Shown piece by piece: positions 45,451 to 58,305 of a stretch of DNA of 64,000 nt; within the stretch, counting starts at the first letter, position 1, and each line of letters begins with the position of its first letter. The notes under the pieces were generated by a model that did not search any database, was not told the origin of the DNA, and worked only from the letters and a program-made list of their open reading frames with translations. A program made the position numbers and the translations under genes. Origin of the DNA: Vibrio mimicus (lineage in GTDB: Bacteria; Pseudomonadota; Gammaproteobacteria; Enterobacterales; Vibrionaceae); contig NZ_CP077426.1 in the NCBI RefSeq assembly GCF_019048845.1, forward strand, positions 295,501 through 359,500, read 5' to 3'.

Positions 45451-47916
45451 ATGTCTGATACCACACATCTTGATCCTTTCGCTGATCGCGAAGCCGACAA
45501 TTATGACAATCCAATTCCGAGTCGTGAGTACATTCTCGAATTTTTAACCCAAGCCAATGTTCCCATGAATCGCAACGATCTGTTCGAAGCCCTGAAACTC
45601 GAGGGTGAAGAGCAATATGAAGGGTTGCGTCGCCGCTTACGAGCAATGGAACGAGATGGCCAACTGGTGTTCACGCGCCGTCAATGCTATGCCTTACCAG
45701 AAAAACTGGAAATGGTGAAAGGCTATGTGATTGGCCACAAAGACGGCCACGGCTGGGTTCGTCCAGAAGGAAGCTTAAACAAAGAAGGCGATATTTTATT
45801 GCCCCACCACCAGATGCGTACGCTAATCCATGGCGATTATGTATTAGTGCAACCAAGCGGTACTGATAAACGTGGCCGCAAAGAGGGGCGTCTGGTACGC
45901 ATTTTAGAAGAGCGCAATGGTCAAATTGTTGGGCGTTTCTTCTTTGAATATGGTTATTCCTACGTGGTGCCGGATGACTCACGTATTCACCATGACATTT
46001 TGATCCCGAATGACTTACGTGCCGGAGCACGCATGGGCAATGTGGTGGTGATTGAAATTACTGATCGTGGCACGCGCAATCGCGGCATGATGGGTAAAGT
46101 GGTTGAAGTTCTTGGCGAAAATATGGCGCCGGGTATGGAAACACAAATTGCGATTCGCACTCACCAAATTCCTCATGAATGGCCAGCTGAAGTTGAACAG
46201 CAAGTCGCAGGGCTAGGCGAAGAAGTGCCTGAAGAAGCCAAGCAAGGTCGTGTCGATTTGCGTGCTTTGCCATTGGTGACGATTGATGGTGAGGATGCCC
46301 GCGACTTCGATGATGCGGTGTATTGTGAAGCGAAGAAAGGGGGCGGCTGGCGTTTATGGGTGGCGATTGCCGATGTGAGTTATTACGTACGACCTGATAC
46401 GGCTCTGGATAAAGAGGCGATCAATCGCGGTAACTCGGTTTACTTCCCATCGCAAGTTGTCCCAATGTTGCCTGAAGTGCTGTCGAACGGCCTCTGTTCA
46501 CTCAACCCACAAGTGGATCGCTTGTGTATGGTGTGTGAAATGACGGTATCGGAAACGGGTAAACTTTCTGGCTACAAGCATTATGAAGCGGTGATGAACT
46601 CACACGCTCGTCTGACTTACACCAAAGTGCACGAAATCCTCGAAGGGGATGAAGAGCTGCGTGAGCGCTATAAAGAGCTGGTTCCGCATCTTGAAGAGCT
46701 GCATAGAATGTATCAAGTGCTCAAAGGCGCGCGTGATGAGCGTGGCGCGATTGAGTTTGAAACCGTCGAAACCAAATTCATCTTCAATGCTCAACGTAAA
46801 ATTGAAAGCATTGAGCCGGTGATCCGTAACGATGCTCACAAGCTGATTGAAGAGTGTATGATCCTCGCCAACATCGCCTCTGCCTCTTTGGTGGAGAAAG
46901 CGAAAGAAGCGGCGTTGTACCGTGTCCATGAGCCACCAGGTGAAGAACGTTTAACGGGCTTCCGTGATTTCCTCGGTGAGTTGGGATTGGATCTCTCTGG
47001 TGGTCTTGAGCCATCACCGACCGATTACGCGAATCTGATGAAACAAATCGGCGAGCGTCCGGACAAAGAACTGATCCAAACCATGCTGCTGCGCTCCATG
47101 AAGCAAGCGGTGTATAACGCGGATAACGCGGGTCACTTTGGCTTGGCGTTGAAACGTTACGCGCACTTTACTTCGCCAATCCGTCGTTATCCGGATTTGC
47201 TGCTACATCGTGCGATCAAATACTTGATTGCTAAGCATGAAGGACGTAACCAAGACCGTTGGACACCCACAGGTGGTTATCACTATTCCTTCGATGATAT
47301 GGATTTCTACGGCGAGCAGTGTTCCATGACCGAGCGCCGAGCGGATGATGCGACGCGCGAAGTGGCTGATTGGCTCAAATGTGAGTACATGCAAGACCAT
47401 GTGGGTGAAGAGCTTGAAGGTGTGGTGGCAAACGTTACCAGTTTCGGCTTCTTCGTGCGTCTAACTGAGCTGCATATAGATGGCTTGGTGCATATTTCGA
47501 CTTTGGCTAACGATTATTACCACTACGATCCGATCGGGCAGCGTCTGGTTGGTGAAAGCTTTGGCGCCATCTACCGCCTTGGTGATGCAGTGAAAGTAAA
47601 AGTGTTGGCGGTAAACCTTGATGATCGACAAATTGACTTTGAATTGGTCGAAACAAGTCGTAAGCTACGCGGCCAAGGTAAAACGGCGAAGAAACGAGCC
47701 GAAGAAGCCAGAGCCAAAGCGCAAGGTAAAAAAGAGGCTGCAACCAAAGGCGGCCGTGGCAAAGCGCCAGTGAAGTCAGAGGCGAAACCTCAGGTAGAAG
47801 CGACACGCTACCCAGATGGCGAAGGTCGGAGTAAACCGAAAAAGACTAAAGCGCCGAAAAAGCGCAAAGACCAAGCTCGTAAGAAAACCAGTAAAGCACG
47901 AGATAAAACCAAATAG
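45451..47916 (+). CDS. rnr: Ribonuclease R
   Basis: RNase R is a 3'-5' exoribonuclease that degrades structured RNA and acts in ribosome quality control and cold. The 821-residue protein has an N-terminal HTH_12 region (about 25-90), cold-shock domains, and the RNB catalytic core with [17 protein letters not shown] and [27 protein letters not shown] (four catalytic Asp). An S1 domain (about 640-730, [19 protein letters not shown]) and a long Lys-rich tail follow. It is divergent from the YejM-like gene and followed by rlmB after 7 bases, the common rnr-rlmB pair. Confidence 0.97.
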   Translation: MSDTTHLDPFADREADNYDNPIPSREYILEFLTQANVPMNRNDLFEALKLEGEEQYEGLRRRLRAMERDGQLVFTRRQCYALPEKLEMVKGYVIGHKDGHGWVRPEGSLNKEGDILLPHHQMRTLIHGDYVLVQPSGTDKRGRKEGRLVRILEERNGQIVGRFFFEYGYSYVVPDDSRIHHDILIPNDLRAGARMGNVVVIEITDRGTRNRGMMGKVVEVLGENMAPGMETQIAIRTHQIPHEWPAEVEQQVAGLGEEVPEEAKQGRVDLRALPLVTIDGEDARDFDDAVYCEAKKGGGWRLWVAIADVSYYVRPDTALDKEAINRGNSVYFPSQVVPMLPEVLSNGLCSLNPQVDRLCMVCEMTVSETGKLSGYKHYEAVMNSHARLTYTKVHEILEGDEELRERYKELVPHLEELHRMYQVLKGARDERGAIEFETVETKFIFNAQRKIESIEPVIRNDAHKLIEECMILANIASASLVEKAKEAALYRVHEPPGEERLTGFRDFLGELGLDLSGGLEPSPTDYANLMKQIGERPDKELIQTMLLRSMKQAVYNADNAGHFGLALKRYAHFTSPIRRYPDLLLHRAIKYLIAKHEGRNQDRWTPTGGYHYSFDDMDFYGEQCSMTERRADDATREVADWLKCEYMQDHVGEELEGVVANVTSFGFFVRLTELHIDGLVHISTLANDYYHYDPIGQRLVGESFGAIYRLGDAVKVKVLAVNLDDRQIDFELVETSRKLRGQGKTAKKRAEEARAKAQGKKEAATKGGRGKAPVKSEAKPQVEATRYPDGEGRSKPKKTKAPKKRKDQARKKTSKARDKTK

Positions 47917-47923
47917 GTAAAAC

Positions 47924-48664
47924 ATGAGTAACGAATTGATTTATGGCATCCACGCAGTGAACGCGGTGTTACAACGCGATCCCGCGCGTTTTGTCGAAGC
48001 GTATGTGCTAAAAGGTCGTCAGGATGATCGCCTGCTACCTGTGCTCAATGAATTGATGCGTCTTGGCGTTTCAATTCAAGAGATGAGCCGCAAAGCGCTC
48101 GATGACAAAGCGGAAGGCGCAAACCATCAAGGACTGATTGCCCGTGTTAAACCCGCTCGTCAACTCAATGAAAATGATCTTGACGATATCCTCGCTCAGC
48201 ATGAACAACCACTGTTGTTGGTGTTGGACGGAGTGACTGATCCACACAACTTAGGTGCTTGCCTGCGTAATGCCGATGCAGCAGGGGTAGCAGCAGTGAT
48301 TGTACCGAAAGATAAATCGGCACCGATGACCGCAACCGTAAGTAAAGTGGCGTGTGGCGCGGCCGAAACCGTACCGCTCGTGCGCGTCACCAACTTAGCG
48401 CGCACGATGCGTGCGTTGCAAGAAAAGGGTGTCTGGTTTGTTGGTACCGCCGGAGAAGCGACTCATGATATCTACCAAAGCAAACTGACCGGGCCACTGG
48501 CTATCGTGATGGGCGCAGAAGGAGATGGTATGCGTCGTCTAACCCGCGAGACGTGTGATGGCCTGATTAAGATCCCTATGGCCGGGAGTGTATCCAGCCT
48601 CAACGTTTCAGTGGCTTGTGGTATCTGCTTGTTTGAAGCTGTGCGTCAGCGTATGGCTAATTAA
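47924..48664 (+). CDS. rlmB: 23S rRNA (guanosine-2251-2'-O)-methyltransferase
   Basis: RlmB methylates the ribose of G2251 in the peptidyl-transferase P loop. The 246-residue protein has the N-terminal substrate-binding domain ([17 protein letters not shown]) and a SpoU trefoil-knot domain with [36 protein letters not shown] and [23 protein letters not shown], the AdoMet-binding knot. It is co-transcribed with rnr and followed by a terminator. Confidence 0.97.
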   Translation: MSNELIYGIHAVNAVLQRDPARFVEAYVLKGRQDDRLLPVLNELMRLGVSIQEMSRKALDDKAEGANHQGLIARVKPARQLNENDLDDILAQHEQPLLLVLDGVTDPHNLGACLRNADAAGVAAVIVPKDKSAPMTATVSKVACGAAETVPLVRVTNLARTMRALQEKGVWFVGTAGEATHDIYQSKLTGPLAIVMGAEGDGMRRLTRETCDGLIKIPMAGSVSSLNVSVACGICLFEAVRQRMAN

Positions 48665-48690
48665 TAAGCTTACGGTGTATACCTCTGATA

Positions 48691-48718
48691 GCGGGCACGA
48701 AAGTGCCCGTTTATTTTT
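48691..48718 (+). terminator. Intrinsic terminator after rlmB
   Basis: CGGGCAC (48692-48698) pairs with GTGCCCG (48703-48709), then TTTATTTTT. Confidence 0.88.
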
Positions 48719-48806
48719 ATCTTCTCCCAGCCTTATCTATTTCTTCTACAATCTTTCCCGCTACAGCGGCAATTGGATTTAATTCCGTTTATTTTTCAGA
48801 CATCCC

Positions 48807-48834
48807 TTGCAACTGAAACTGTGATCGGTATAAT
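48807..48834 (+). promoter_or_regulatory. Promoter of the S10 ribosomal protein operon
   Basis: TTGCAA (48807-48812), a 16-base spacer and a perfect TATAAT (48829-48834). GC-rich bases follow the -10, as in stringently controlled promoters. Transcription would start near 48841. Confidence 0.8.
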
Positions 48835-48840
48835 GCCCCG

Positions 48841-49424
<584 letters not shown>

Positions 49425-49438
49425 GGGAGATTAGAAGA

Positions 49439-50068
49439 ATGATTGGTCTAATCGGTCGTAAAGTGGGCATGACCCGCGTATTTACTGAAGACGGCGTTTC
49501 TATCCCAGTAACTGTTGTTGAAGTTGAAGCAAACCGTGTTTCTCAAGTGAAAACTCTTGAAACTGACGGCTACGCTGCAATCCAAGTAACTGCTGGTTCT
49601 AAGAAAGCTAACCGTGTTACTAAGCCAGAAGCTGGTCACTTTGCGAAAGCGGGTGTAGAAGCTGGTCGCGGTCTTTGGGAATTCCGTTTGGAAAACGGTG
49701 AAGAGTTTGCAGTAGGTTCTGAACTGACTGTTGAACTGTTCAACGAAGTAAAAAAAGTAGACGTTACTGGTACATCTAAGGGTAAAGGTTTCCAAGGCGC
49801 TGTTAAGCGTTGGAACTTCCGTACTCAAGATATGACTCACGGTAACTCATTGTCTCACCGTGCACCGGGTTCAATTGGCCAATGTCAAACTCCAGGTCGC
49901 GTGTTCAAAGGCAAAAAAATGGCAGGTCACATGGGTGCTGAGCGTGTAACGACTCAAAACCTAGAGATCGTACGTGTTGACGCTGAGCGCAATCTGCTTC
50001 TGATTAAAGGTGCAGTCCCAGGCGCAACTGGCGGTAACGTGATCGTCAAACCAGCTGTTAAAGCGTAA
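49439..50068 (+). CDS. rplC: 50S ribosomal protein L3
   Basis: L3 is an early-assembly large-subunit protein whose loop reaches the peptidyl transferase centre. The 209 residues begin [19 protein letters not shown] and include the central-loop stretch [23 protein letters not shown], which holds the usual Gln methylation site. Second gene of the operon, 14 bases after rpsJ. Confidence 0.98.
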   Translation: MIGLIGRKVGMTRVFTEDGVSIPVTVVEVEANRVSQVKTLETDGYAAIQVTAGSKKANRVTKPEAGHFAKAGVEAGRGLWEFRLENGEEFAVGSELTVELFNEVKKVDVTGTSKGKGFQGAVKRWNFRTQDMTHGNSLSHRAPGSIGQCQTPGRVFKGKKMAGHMGAERVTTQNLEIVRVDAERNLLLIKGAVPGATGGNVIVKPAVKA

Positions 50069-50084
50069 CGTCTAGGAGTAAGTA

Positions 50085-50687
50085 ATGGAATTGATGGTTA
50101 AAGGTGCTAACGCACTAACTGTTTCCGAAACTACTTTCGGACGTGAGTTCAACGAAGCTCTTGTACACCAAGTAGTTGTTGCTTATGCAGCAGGTGCTCG
50201 TCAAGGTACTCGTGCTCAAAAGACACGTTCAGAAGTTTCTGGCGGTGGCGCTAAGCCATGGCGTCAAAAAGGTACTGGCCGTGCACGTGCTGGTACAATC
50301 CGTAGCCCAATCTGGCGTACAGGTGGTGTTACTTTTGCTGCGAAACCACAAGATCACAGCCAAAAAGTAAACAAGAAAATGTACCGTGGTGCTATGAAGA
50401 GCATTCTGTCTGAGCTAGTTCGTCAAGAGCGTCTAATCGTTGTTGAAAACTTCTCAGTTGAAGCTCCAAAGACCAAAGCTCTGGTAGCTAAGCTAAAAGA
50501 ACTTGAGCTGAACGATGTTCTCATCGTTACTGGCGAAGTAGACGAGAATCTGTTCTTAGCTGCTCGTAACCTGTACAAAGTTGACGTGCGTGACGTAACT
50601 GGTATCGACCCAGTAAGCCTGATCGCATTTGACAAGGTTCTTATGACTGCTGCTGCAGTTAAGCAAGTTGAGGAGATGCTGGCATGA
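50085..50687 (+). CDS. rplD: 50S ribosomal protein L4
   Basis: L4 lines the exit tunnel and, in gammaproteobacteria, represses the S10 operon through its leader. The 200 residues include [18 protein letters not shown], the tunnel loop [20 protein letters not shown] and [16 protein letters not shown]. The gene overlaps rplW by 4 bases, giving translational coupling. Confidence 0.98.
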   Translation: MELMVKGANALTVSETTFGREFNEALVHQVVVAYAAGARQGTRAQKTRSEVSGGGAKPWRQKGTGRARAGTIRSPIWRTGGVTFAAKPQDHSQKVNKKMYRGAMKSILSELVRQERLIVVENFSVEAPKTKALVAKLKELELNDVLIVTGEVDENLFLAARNLYKVDVRDVTGIDPVSLIAFDKVLMTAAAVKQVEEMLA

Positions 50688-50986
50688 TCCGTGAAGAGCG
50701 TCTACTAAAAGTTCTACGTGCTCCGCACATCTCTGAAAAAGCAACTATGTCTGCTGAGAAAGCGAACACTATCGTTTTCAAAGTAGCAAAAGATGCAACT
50801 AAGAAAGAGATCAAAGCAGCTGTAGAAAAGCTATTTGAAGTTGAAGTTAAGTCTGTAAATACCCTGATCATCAAGGGTAAGACCAAGCGTCAAGGTCTGC
50901 GCCAAGGCCGTCGTTCAGACGTGAAAAAAGCGTACGTGACTTTGAATGAAGGTCAAGATCTTGACTTCGTTGGCGGCGCGGAATAA
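50684..50986 (+). CDS. rplW: 50S ribosomal protein L23
   Basis: L23 sits at the tunnel exit and docks trigger factor and SRP. The 100-residue product ([40 protein letters not shown]) is of normal length. The ATG overlaps the rplD stop (ATGA). Confidence 0.98.
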   Translation: MIREERLLKVLRAPHISEKATMSAEKANTIVFKVAKDATKKEIKAAVEKLFEVEVKSVNTLIIKGKTKRQGLRQGRRSDVKKAYVTLNEGQDLDFVGGAE

Positions 50987-51002
50987 CAGGAGTAGTTGAA
51001 AA

Positions 51003-51827
51003 ATGGCTATTGTTAAATGTAAGCCGACTTCGGCTGGTCGTCGTCACGTTGTTAAAGTTGTTAACGCTGACCTGCACAAGGGTAAGCCATACGCCCCTCT
51101 TCTAGAGAAAAACTCTAAGAACGGTGGTCGTAACAACAACGGTCGTATCACAGTACGTCACATCGGTGGTGGCCACAAGCAACACTACCGTTTGGTTGAC
51201 TTCAAACGTACTAAAGACGGTATCCCAGCGAAAGTTGAGCGTCTAGAATACGATCCAAACCGTAGCGCAAACATCGCTCTAGTTCTGTACGCAGACGGTG
51301 AGCGTCGTTACATCATTGCACCTAAAGGTCTGCGTGCTGGTGACGTTATCCAATCTGGCCCTGATGCGCCGATTAAAGCGGGTAACGCAATGCCGATGCG
51401 CAACATCCCAGTTGGTTCAACTATCCACAACGTTGAATTGACTCCAGGAAAAGGTGCACAGCTGGCTCGTTCTGCTGGTGCGTACGCGCAACTAGTAGCT
51501 CGTGACGGTGCTTATGTAACTATCCGTCTACGTTCTGGTGAAATGCGTAAAGTGCTGTCTGAAGGCCGTGCAACTATCGGTGAAGTAGGCAACGCTGAGC
51601 ACATGCTGCGTGAACTAGGTAAAGCTGGTGCAGCGCGCTGGCGTGGTGTTCGTCCAACCGTTCGCGGTGTGGTAATGAACCCGGTTGATCACCCACACGG
51701 TGGTGGTGAAGGCCGTACTTCTGGTGGTCGTCACCCAGTATCTCCTTGGGGCGTTCCAACCAAAGGCTACAAGACACGTAGTAACAAACGCACTGACAAG
51801 TACATCGTACGTCGTCGTAATAAGTAA
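51003..51827 (+). CDS. rplB: 50S ribosomal protein L2
   Basis: L2 is needed for subunit joining and peptidyl transferase activity. The 274-residue protein has [20 protein letters not shown] and the C-terminal [20 protein letters not shown], containing the essential His. A CAGGAG ribosome site lies before the ATG. Confidence 0.98.
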   Translation: MAIVKCKPTSAGRRHVVKVVNADLHKGKPYAPLLEKNSKNGGRNNNGRITVRHIGGGHKQHYRLVDFKRTKDGIPAKVERLEYDPNRSANIALVLYADGERRYIIAPKGLRAGDVIQSGPDAPIKAGNAMPMRNIPVGSTIHNVELTPGKGAQLARSAGAYAQLVARDGAYVTIRLRSGEMRKVLSEGRATIGEVGNAEHMLRELGKAGAARWRGVRPTVRGVVMNPVDHPHGGGEGRTSGGRHPVSPWGVPTKGYKTRSNKRTDKYIVRRRNK

Positions 51828-51844
51828 TCTATTTAAGAGGATAA

Positions 51845-52126
<282 letters not shown>

Positions 52127-52136
52127 GGGGTAAATA

Positions 52137-52469
52137 ATGGAAGCTATCGCTAAACATAACTTTGCTCGTATTTCTCCTCAGAAAGCTCGCTTAGTTGCAG
52201 ACCAAATCCGCGGTAAATCTGTGGATCAAGCGCTAGAACTTCTGACTTTCAGCAACAAAAAAGCGGCTGAACTGGTTAAGAAAGTTCTGGAATCTGCAAT
52301 CGCGAACGCAGAGCACAACGAAGGTGCAGACATCGACGATCTACGTGTCGCTAAAATCTTCGTAGATGAGGGCCCAGTCATGAAGCGTATTATGCCTCGT
52401 GCTAAAGGCCGTGCGGATCGTATCTTGAAGCGTTCAAGCCACATTACTGTGGTTGTCGCAGATCGCTAA
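52137..52469 (+). CDS. rplV: 50S ribosomal protein L22
   Basis: L22 forms part of the exit-tunnel constriction; its loop is where macrolide resistance changes occur. The 110 residues include [20 protein letters not shown] and the loop [20 protein letters not shown]. Ten bases after rpsS. Confidence 0.98.
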   Translation: MEAIAKHNFARISPQKARLVADQIRGKSVDQALELLTFSNKKAAELVKKVLESAIANAEHNEGADIDDLRVAKIFVDEGPVMKRIMPRAKGRADRILKRSSHITVVVADR

Positions 52470-52488
52470 GAGACTAGGAGAGTAAGCA

Positions 52489-53193
52489 ATGGGTCAGAAA
52501 GTACATCCAAATGGTATTCGTCTGGGCATCGTTAAGCCTTGGAATGCTACATGGTTTGCTAACACCAAAGATTTCGCTGACAACCTAGACGGCGACTTCA
52601 AGGTACGTCAATACCTGTCTAAGGAATTGGCAAACGCGTCTCTGTCACGCATCGTTATCGAACGTCCTGCGAAAAGCATCCGTGTGACTATTCACACTGC
52701 TCGTCCAGGTGTTGTTATCGGTAAGAAAGGCGAAGACGTTGAAAAACTGCGTGCAGCAGTAGCAAAAATTGCTGGCGTACCAGCGCAAATCAACATCGCT
52801 GAAGTACGTAAGCCAGAGCTGGATGGTCAGCTAGTGGCTGATAGCATCGCGTCTCAACTAGAGCGTCGCGTAATGTTCCGTCGTGCTATGAAGCGCGCAG
52901 TACAAAACGCAATGCGCCTAGGCGCTAAAGGTATCAAAGTGGAAGTAAGCGGTCGTTTAGGCGGCGCTGAAATCGCTCGTTCAGAGTGGTACCGTGAAGG
53001 TCGTGTACCTCTACACACTCTGCGTGCTGACATTGATTACGCAACTTCTTCGGCTCACACCACCTACGGTGTAATCGGCGTTAAAGTCTGGATCTTCAAA
53101 GGTGAGATCCTAGGCGGTATGCCAGCAGCAACTGAAGCTGCAGAGCCAAAGGCTGACAAGCCTAACAAGAAGCCGCGTAAAGGCCGTAAGTAA
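52489..53193 (+). CDS. rpsC: 30S ribosomal protein S3
   Basis: S3 lies at the mRNA entry site and has helicase-like function with S4. The 234-residue product shows [22 protein letters not shown], the KH motif [14 protein letters not shown] and a Lys-rich C-terminal tail ([15 protein letters not shown]). Normal length for vibrios. Confidence 0.98.
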   Translation: MGQKVHPNGIRLGIVKPWNATWFANTKDFADNLDGDFKVRQYLSKELANASLSRIVIERPAKSIRVTIHTARPGVVIGKKGEDVEKLRAAVAKIAGVPAQINIAEVRKPELDGQLVADSIASQLERRVMFRRAMKRAVQNAMRLGAKGIKVEVSGRLGGAEIARSEWYREGRVPLHTLRADIDYATSSAHTTYGVIGVKVWIFKGEILGGMPAATEAAEPKADKPNKKPRKGRK

Positions 53194-53204
53194 GGAGTCG
53201 ACAG

Positions 53205-53615
53205 ATGCTACAACCTAAACGTACTAAGTTCCGTAAGGTTCAGACTGGTCGTAACCGTGGTCTCGCGAAAGGCACTGAAGTAAGCTTCGGCTCTTTTGGT
53301 CTTAAAGCTATTGGCCGTGGTCGTCTGACTGCTCGTCAAATCGAAGCAGCACGTCGTGCTATGACGCGTCATATCAAGCGTCAAGGTAAAATCTGGATCC
53401 GTGTGTTCCCAGACAAGCCAATCACTGAAAAACCACTAGAAGTTCGTCAAGGTAAGGGTAAAGGTAACGTTGAGTACTGGGTAGCCCAAATCCAACCTGG
53501 TAAGGTTATGTACGAAGTTGATGGTGTACCTGAAGAATTGGCACGTGAAGCGTTCCGCCTAGCGGCTCGCAAACTGCCATTCAAGACTACATTTGTAACT
53601 AAGCAGGTGATGTGA
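53205..53615 (+). CDS. rplP: 50S ribosomal protein L16
   Basis: L16 binds near the A-site tRNA elbow in the large subunit. The 136 residues start [20 protein letters not shown] and contain the [21 protein letters not shown] block. The stop overlaps the rpmC start by one base (TGATG). Confidence 0.98.
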   Translation: MLQPKRTKFRKVQTGRNRGLAKGTEVSFGSFGLKAIGRGRLTARQIEAARRAMTRHIKRQGKIWIRVFPDKPITEKPLEVRQGKGKGNVEYWVAQIQPGKVMYEVDGVPEELAREAFRLAARKLPFKTTFVTKQVM

Positions 53616-53806
53616 TGAAAGCACAAGATCTACGCGAAAAGAGCGTTGAAGAGCTGAACTCTGAGCTACTGAATTTGCTGAAAGAACAGTTCAACTTGCG
53701 CATGCAAGCTGCGACTGGTCAACTGCAGCAGACTCATACTCTGAAAGCTGTACGCCGTGATATCGCACGTGTGAAAACTGTTTTGACTGAGAAGGCAGGC
53801 GCATAA
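53615..53806 (+). CDS. rpmC: 50S ribosomal protein L29
   Basis: L29 is a small helical protein near the tunnel exit. The 63-residue product starts [20 protein letters not shown] use the ATG at 53615, which overlaps the rplP stop. A GTG one codon earlier (53612) is unlikely because the family starts MKA. Confidence 0.97.
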   Translation: MKAQDLREKSVEELNSELLNLLKEQFNLRMQAATGQLQQTHTLKAVRRDIARVKTVLTEKAGA

Positions 53807-54060
53807 TGAGCGACAAAATTCGTACTCAACTAGGTCGTGTTGTTAGCGACAAGATGGACAAGTCTATCGTTGTTGCTATCGAGCGCATGGTGAAGCACCC
53901 TATCTACGGTAAATTCGTTAAGCGCACGACTAAAGTACACGCACATGACGAAAACAACGAGTGTGGCATTGGTGACACTGTTGAAATTCGTGAATGTCGT
54001 CCACTGTCTAAGACTAAGTCTTGGACTCTGGTGAAAATTGTAGAAAAAGCGAAGATCTAA
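53806..54060 (+). CDS. rpsQ: 30S ribosomal protein S17
   Basis: S17 is a primary 16S rRNA binding protein with an OB fold. The 84 residues include [22 protein letters not shown] and [23 protein letters not shown]. One-base overlap with rpmC (TAATG). It is the last gene of the S10 operon, because a terminator follows. Confidence 0.98.
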   Translation: MSDKIRTQLGRVVSDKMDKSIVVAIERMVKHPIYGKFVKRTTKVHAHDENNECGIGDTVEIRECRPLSKTKSWTLVKIVEKAKI

Positions 54061-54082
54061 TCTCCACTCTTTCTCGCAAATC

Positions 54083-54119
54083 AGGCGGCTCCAATTATTT
54101 TTGGAGCCGCTTGTTTTTT
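54083..54119 (+). terminator. Intrinsic terminator between the S10 and spc operons
   Basis: GCGGCTCCAA (54085-54094) pairs with TTGGAGCCGC (54101-54110), followed by TTGTTTTTT. A 10-bp perfect stem. Confidence 0.92.
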
Positions 54120-54142
54120 GACTACCCAATCAAAAAAAAGGG

Positions 54143-54151
54143 TGGTACAAT
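54143..54151 (+). promoter_or_regulatory. Probable extended -10 promoter of the spc operon
   Basis: TGGTACAAT has a TGn extension and a TACAAT -10, 72 bases before rplN and just after the S10 terminator. No clear -35 at 17 bases, which is tolerated by extended -10 promoters. Confidence 0.5.
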
Positions 54152-54210
54152 TCGCGTCCCTTTAAAGAGGCAGCCCGACCCGAGATGGGTCTAGTTTTTT
54201 TAATATTTAG

Positions 54211-54594
<384 letters not shown>

Positions 54595-54606
54595 GGAGCG
54601 GCAACA

Positions 54607-54924
54607 ATGGCAGCTAAAATCCGTCAAAATGACGAAGTAATCGTTCTTGCTGGGAAAGACAAAGGCAAGAAAGGTAAAGTAACTAAGGTTCTGGCAACTG
54701 GTAAAGTTATCGTTGAAGGTATCAATCTAGTTAAGAAACATCAGAAACCTGTTCCTGCAATGGGTGTCCAAGGTGGCATCGTTGAGCAAGAAGCAGCGAT
54801 CGACGTTTCTAACATTGCGATTTTCAACGCAGCAACTGGTAAAGCAGACCGCATCGGTTTCCGTTTCGAAGATGGTAAGAAAGTTCGTTTCTTTAAATCT
54901 AACAACGAAATCGTTTCTAACTAA
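54607..54924 (+). CDS. rplX: 50S ribosomal protein L24
   Basis: L24 is an assembly initiator near the tunnel exit with a KOW motif ([19 protein letters not shown]). 105 residues, normal length, 12 bases after rplN. Confidence 0.98.
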   Translation: MAAKIRQNDEVIVLAGKDKGKKGKVTKVLATGKVIVEGINLVKKHQKPVPAMGVQGGIVEQEAAIDVSNIAIFNAATGKADRIGFRFEDGKKVRFFKSNNEIVSN

Positions 54925-54948
54925 TTAGAAGTAATTTGGAGTTCTACT

Positions 54949-55488
54949 ATGGCGAAACTGCATGATTACTACAAGTCGTCTGTAGTCGCTGAGCTGACCA
55001 AACAGTTCAGTTACACAAGCGTCATGCAAGTCCCTAGAATTGAGAAAATCACCCTCAATATGGGCGTTGGTGAAGCAATCAACGATAAGAAACTACTGGA
55101 AAATGCTGCGTCTGATATGGCGATCATCTCTGGCCAAAAGCCACTGATCACTAAAGCGCGCAAATCTGTAGCTGGTTTCAAAATCCGTGAAGGCTACCCA
55201 ATTGGTTGTAAAGTAACCTTGCGTGGCGAGCGCATGTGGGATTTCTTGGAGCGTTTGATTTCTATCGCTCTACCACGTGTACGTGACTTCCGCGGTGTTA
55301 ACGGCAAGTCTTTTGACGGTCGCGGTAACTACAGCATGGGCGTTCGCGAGCAAATCATCTTTCCGGAAATCGACTACGATAAAGTCGATCGTGTACGCGG
55401 TCTTGATATCACTATCACGACTACCGCTGGTACCGATGAGGAAGGCCGTGCTCTGCTGGCTGCCTTTAACTTCCCATTCCGTAAGTAA
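54949..55488 (+). CDS. rplE: 50S ribosomal protein L5
   Basis: L5 binds 5S rRNA in the central protuberance. The 179 residues include [20 protein letters not shown] and [26 protein letters not shown] is the ribosome site. Confidence 0.98.
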   Translation: MAKLHDYYKSSVVAELTKQFSYTSVMQVPRIEKITLNMGVGEAINDKKLLENAASDMAIISGQKPLITKARKSVAGFKIREGYPIGCKVTLRGERMWDFLERLISIALPRVRDFRGVNGKSFDGRGNYSMGVREQIIFPEIDYDKVDRVRGLDITITTTAGTDEEGRALLAAFNFPFRK

Positions 55489-55505
55489 GGTGAAGGGTTA
55501 CTGTT

Positions 55506-55811
55506 ATGGCTAAACAATCAATGAAAGCACGTGAAGAAAAACGTGCGAAGCTGGTAGCTCAGTTCGCTGAAAAGCGTGCAACTCTGAAAGCTATCATCAG
55601 CGATGTAAACGCATCTGAAGAAGATCGTTGGAACGCGGTTCTTAAACTGCAATCTCTCCCACGTGATTCAAGTCGTTCTCGTCAGCGTAACCGTTGCAAC
55701 CAAACTGGTCGCCCACACGGTTTCCTACGTAAGTTCGGTCTAAGCCGTATTAAAGTTCGTGAAGCTTGCATGAAAGGCGAGATTCCAGGACTTCGTAAGG
55801 CTAGCTGGTAA
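55506..55811 (+). CDS. rpsN: 30S ribosomal protein S14
   Basis: S14 is a head protein of the small subunit. The 101-residue product ([40 protein letters not shown]) is the long zinc-free form, since it lacks the CxxC pairs of the short form. Confidence 0.98.
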   Translation: MAKQSMKAREEKRAKLVAQFAEKRATLKAIISDVNASEEDRWNAVLKLQSLPRDSSRSRQRNRCNQTGRPHGFLRKFGLSRIKVREACMKGEIPGLRKASW

Positions 55812-55840
55812 TTGCCACTTAATCATTTGGAGTAAAGTTT

Positions 55841-56233
55841 ATGAGCATGCAAGATCCGATTTCGGATATGCTGACCCGCATTCGTAACGGTCAGGCAGCA
55901 AACAAAGTTGCTGTAAAAATGCCTTCTTCAAAGCTGAAAGTTGCAATTGCTGCACTTCTGAAAGCAGAAGGTTATATCGCTGATTTCGCTGTTGAAGGCG
56001 AAGTGAAAGCAGAACTGGAAATCACTCTTAAGTATTTCCAAGCAAAACCAGTAATCGAGCAAATCAAACGCGTTTCTCGTCCAGGTCTTCGTGTTTACAA
56101 GAAGAAAGACGAGCTGCCATCTGTAATGGGTGGTCTAGGCGTTGCTGTCGTTTCCACTTCCAAGGGTCTGATGTCAGACCGCGCTGCTCGTAAAGCAGGT
56201 CTTGGCGGTGAAATCATTTGCTACGTAGCATAA
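55841..56233 (+). CDS. rpsH: 30S ribosomal protein S8
   Basis: S8 binds the central domain of 16S rRNA and in E. coli represses the spc operon at the rplE site. The 130 residues include [18 protein letters not shown] and the C-terminal [20 protein letters not shown]. Confidence 0.98.
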   Translation: MSMQDPISDMLTRIRNGQAANKVAVKMPSSKLKVAIAALLKAEGYIADFAVEGEVKAELEITLKYFQAKPVIEQIKRVSRPGLRVYKKKDELPSVMGGLGVAVVSTSKGLMSDRAARKAGLGGEIICYVA

Positions 56234-56247
56234 TTAAGGAGTAGAAC

Positions 56248-56781
56248 ATGTCTCGTGTTGCTAAAGCACCTGTCGCTATTCCAGCTGGCGTAGAGGTGAA
56301 ACTGAACGGCCAAGAGATCACTATCAAAGGTGCTAAAGGCGAATTAACTCGCGTTTTCCACAATGGTGTAGTGATCGCACAAGAAGACAACCAACTGACT
56401 TTTGGTCCACGTGAAGGCGTAGCCAATGCATGGGCACAGGCAGGTACTGCACGTGCTCTTGTTAAGAACATGGTTGTTGGTGTTACTGAAGGCTTTACTA
56501 AGAAACTCGTTCTGAAGGGTGTTGGTTACCGTGCTGCTATGAAAGGCAACGCTGTAGGCCTGACTCTGGGTTTCTCTCACCCTGTTGAGCACGAGCTGCC
56601 AGCGGGTGTTAAAGCAGAATGTCCAAGCCAAACTGAAATTGTCCTAACTGGTTGCGACAAGCAAGTCGTTGGTCAAGTTGCGGCTGACATTCGTTCTTAC
56701 CGCGCGCCTGAGCCTTACAAAGGCAAAGGTATTCGTTACGCAGATGAAAATGTGCGTAGTAAAGAAGCTAAGAAGAAGTAA
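56248..56781 (+). CDS. rplF: 50S ribosomal protein L6
   Basis: L6 lies near the sarcin-ricin loop. The 177 residues start [20 protein letters not shown] and contain [15 protein letters not shown] and [20 protein letters not shown]. Fourteen bases after rpsH, with AAGGAG as ribosome site. Confidence 0.98.
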   Translation: MSRVAKAPVAIPAGVEVKLNGQEITIKGAKGELTRVFHNGVVIAQEDNQLTFGPREGVANAWAQAGTARALVKNMVVGVTEGFTKKLVLKGVGYRAAMKGNAVGLTLGFSHPVEHELPAGVKAECPSQTEIVLTGCDKQVVGQVAADIRSYRAPEPYKGKGIRYADENVRSKEAKKK

Positions 56782-56790
56782 GGTAACACT

Positions 56791-57144
56791 ATGGATAAGA
56801 AAGCATCTCGCATCCGTCGTGCTACACGTGCACGTCGTAAGATTGCAGAACTGGGTGCAACTCGCCTAGTAGTACACCGTACTCCTCGTCATGTGTACGC
56901 ACAAGTGATTGCAGCTAATGGCTCTGAGGTTATCGCCGCCGCTTCTACTGTAGAAAAAGCGATCCGTGAGCAAGTGAAATACACCGGTAACATCGATGCT
57001 GCGAAAGCAGTGGGTAAAGCTGTTGCAGAGCGCGCACTTGAAAAAGGCGTAACTGTAGTTGCGTTTGATCGTTCTGGTTTCCAATACCACGGTCGAGTAG
57101 CAGCGCTAGCAGATTCTGCTCGCGAAGCTGGTCTGAAATTCTAA
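56791..57144 (+). CDS. rplR: 50S ribosomal protein L18
   Basis: L18 brings 5S rRNA to the large subunit with L5 and L25. The 117 residues are [20 protein letters not shown] onward, ending in [20 protein letters not shown]. Normal length. Confidence 0.98.
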   Translation: MDKKASRIRRATRARRKIAELGATRLVVHRTPRHVYAQVIAANGSEVIAAASTVEKAIREQVKYTGNIDAAKAVGKAVAERALEKGVTVVAFDRSGFQYHGRVAALADSAREAGLKF

Positions 57145-57158
57145 GGTAGGGTTGGAAG

Positions 57159-57662
57159 ATGGCTAAAGAACAACAAGTTCAAGCGAATGATTTGCAAGAA
57201 AAATTAATCGCAGTTAACCGCGTTTCTAAAACGGTTAAAGGTGGTCGAATCATGAGCTTTACTGCACTGACTGTAGTTGGTGACGGTAACGGTCGTGTAG
57301 GTTTCGGTTACGGTAAAGCCCGTGAAGTACCTGCTGCGATCCAAAAAGCAATGGAAAAAGCACGTCGTAGCATGGTTACGATCGCGCTGAACGAAGGTAC
57401 TCTTCACCACCCAGTGAAAGGTCGCCATTCGGGCTCTAAAGTTTACATGCAGCCTGCTGCAGAAGGTACTGGTGTAATCGCAGGTGGTGCGATGCGTGCA
57501 GTACTTGAAGTTGCTGGTGTACACAACGTTTTATCTAAAGCGTACGGCTCTACTAACCCAATCAACATCGTTCGTGCAACGATTGATGCGCTAGTAGACG
57601 TTAAGTCACCAGAAATGGTTGCTGCTAAACGTGGTCTAACTGTTGAAGCGATTTCGGAGTAA
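57159..57662 (+). CDS. rpsE: 30S ribosomal protein S5
   Basis: S5 affects decoding accuracy and mRNA unwinding; changes in its N-terminal loop give spectinomycin resistance in other bacteria. The 167 residues include [20 protein letters not shown] and [20 protein letters not shown]. The spectinomycin loop (VKGG) looks wild type. Confidence 0.98.
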   Translation: MAKEQQVQANDLQEKLIAVNRVSKTVKGGRIMSFTALTVVGDGNGRVGFGYGKAREVPAAIQKAMEKARRSMVTIALNEGTLHHPVKGRHSGSKVYMQPAAEGTGVIAGGAMRAVLEVAGVHNVLSKAYGSTNPINIVRATIDALVDVKSPEMVAAKRGLTVEAISE

Positions 57663-57668
57663 GAACAC

Positions 57669-57845
57669 ATGGCAACTATTAAAGTAACTCAAACTAAAAG
57701 CTCAATTGGTCGCCTGCCAAAGCATAAAGCTACACTGCGCGGTTTAGGCCTTCGTAAAATCAACCACACAGTAGAACTTGAAGATACGCCATGTGTTCGT
57801 GGCATGATCAACAAGGTTTACTACATGGTTAAAGTTGAGGAGTAA
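57669..57845 (+). CDS. rpmD: 50S ribosomal protein L30
   Basis: L30 is a small large-subunit protein. The 58-residue product, read directly from the sequence, begins [19 protein letters not shown] and continues to VKVEE. ATG 57669 lies six bases after the rpsE stop; the stop TAA ends at 57845, five bases before rplO. Position and sequence are as expected. Confidence 0.97.
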
Positions 57846-57850
57846 TCATA

Positions 57851-58285
57851 ATGCTATTGAATACTCTATCACCGGCTGCGGGTTCTAAACATGCTCCTAA
57901 GCGTTTAGGTCGTGGTGTCGGTTCAGGCCTTGGTAAAACAGGTGGCCGTGGTCACAAAGGTCAAAAGTCACGTTCTGGCGGCAAAGTACGTCCAGGTTTT
58001 GAAGGCGGTCAAATGCCTCTGAAACAACGTCTACCAAAATTCGGCTTCACTTCTCGTAAGAGCTTTGTGTCTGCTGAAGTTCGTCTGTCTGAACTGGCGA
58101 AAGTAACTGGTGACGTAGTTGATCTGAACGCTCTGAAAGCGGCAAACCTTGTTACTAAAAACATCGAGTTTGCAAAAATCGTTCTTTCTGGCGAGATCAA
58201 CAAAGCAGTGACTGTAAAAGGTCTACGCGTGACTAAAGGCGCTAAAGCTGCAATCGAAGCTGCAGGCGGTAAAATCGAGGAATAA
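57851..58285 (+). CDS. rplO: 50S ribosomal protein L15
   Basis: L15 is a late-assembly protein. The 144 residues include the Gly-rich N-terminus [20 protein letters not shown] and [18 protein letters not shown]. Normal length and context. Confidence 0.98.
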   Translation: MLLNTLSPAAGSKHAPKRLGRGVGSGLGKTGGRGHKGQKSRSGGKVRPGFEGGQMPLKQRLPKFGFTSRKSFVSAEVRLSELAKVTGDVVDLNALKAANLVTKNIEFAKIVLSGEINKAVTVKGLRVTKGAKAAIEAAGGKIEE

Positions 58286-58305
58286 TCTCGAGGATTGAGG
58301 TACAG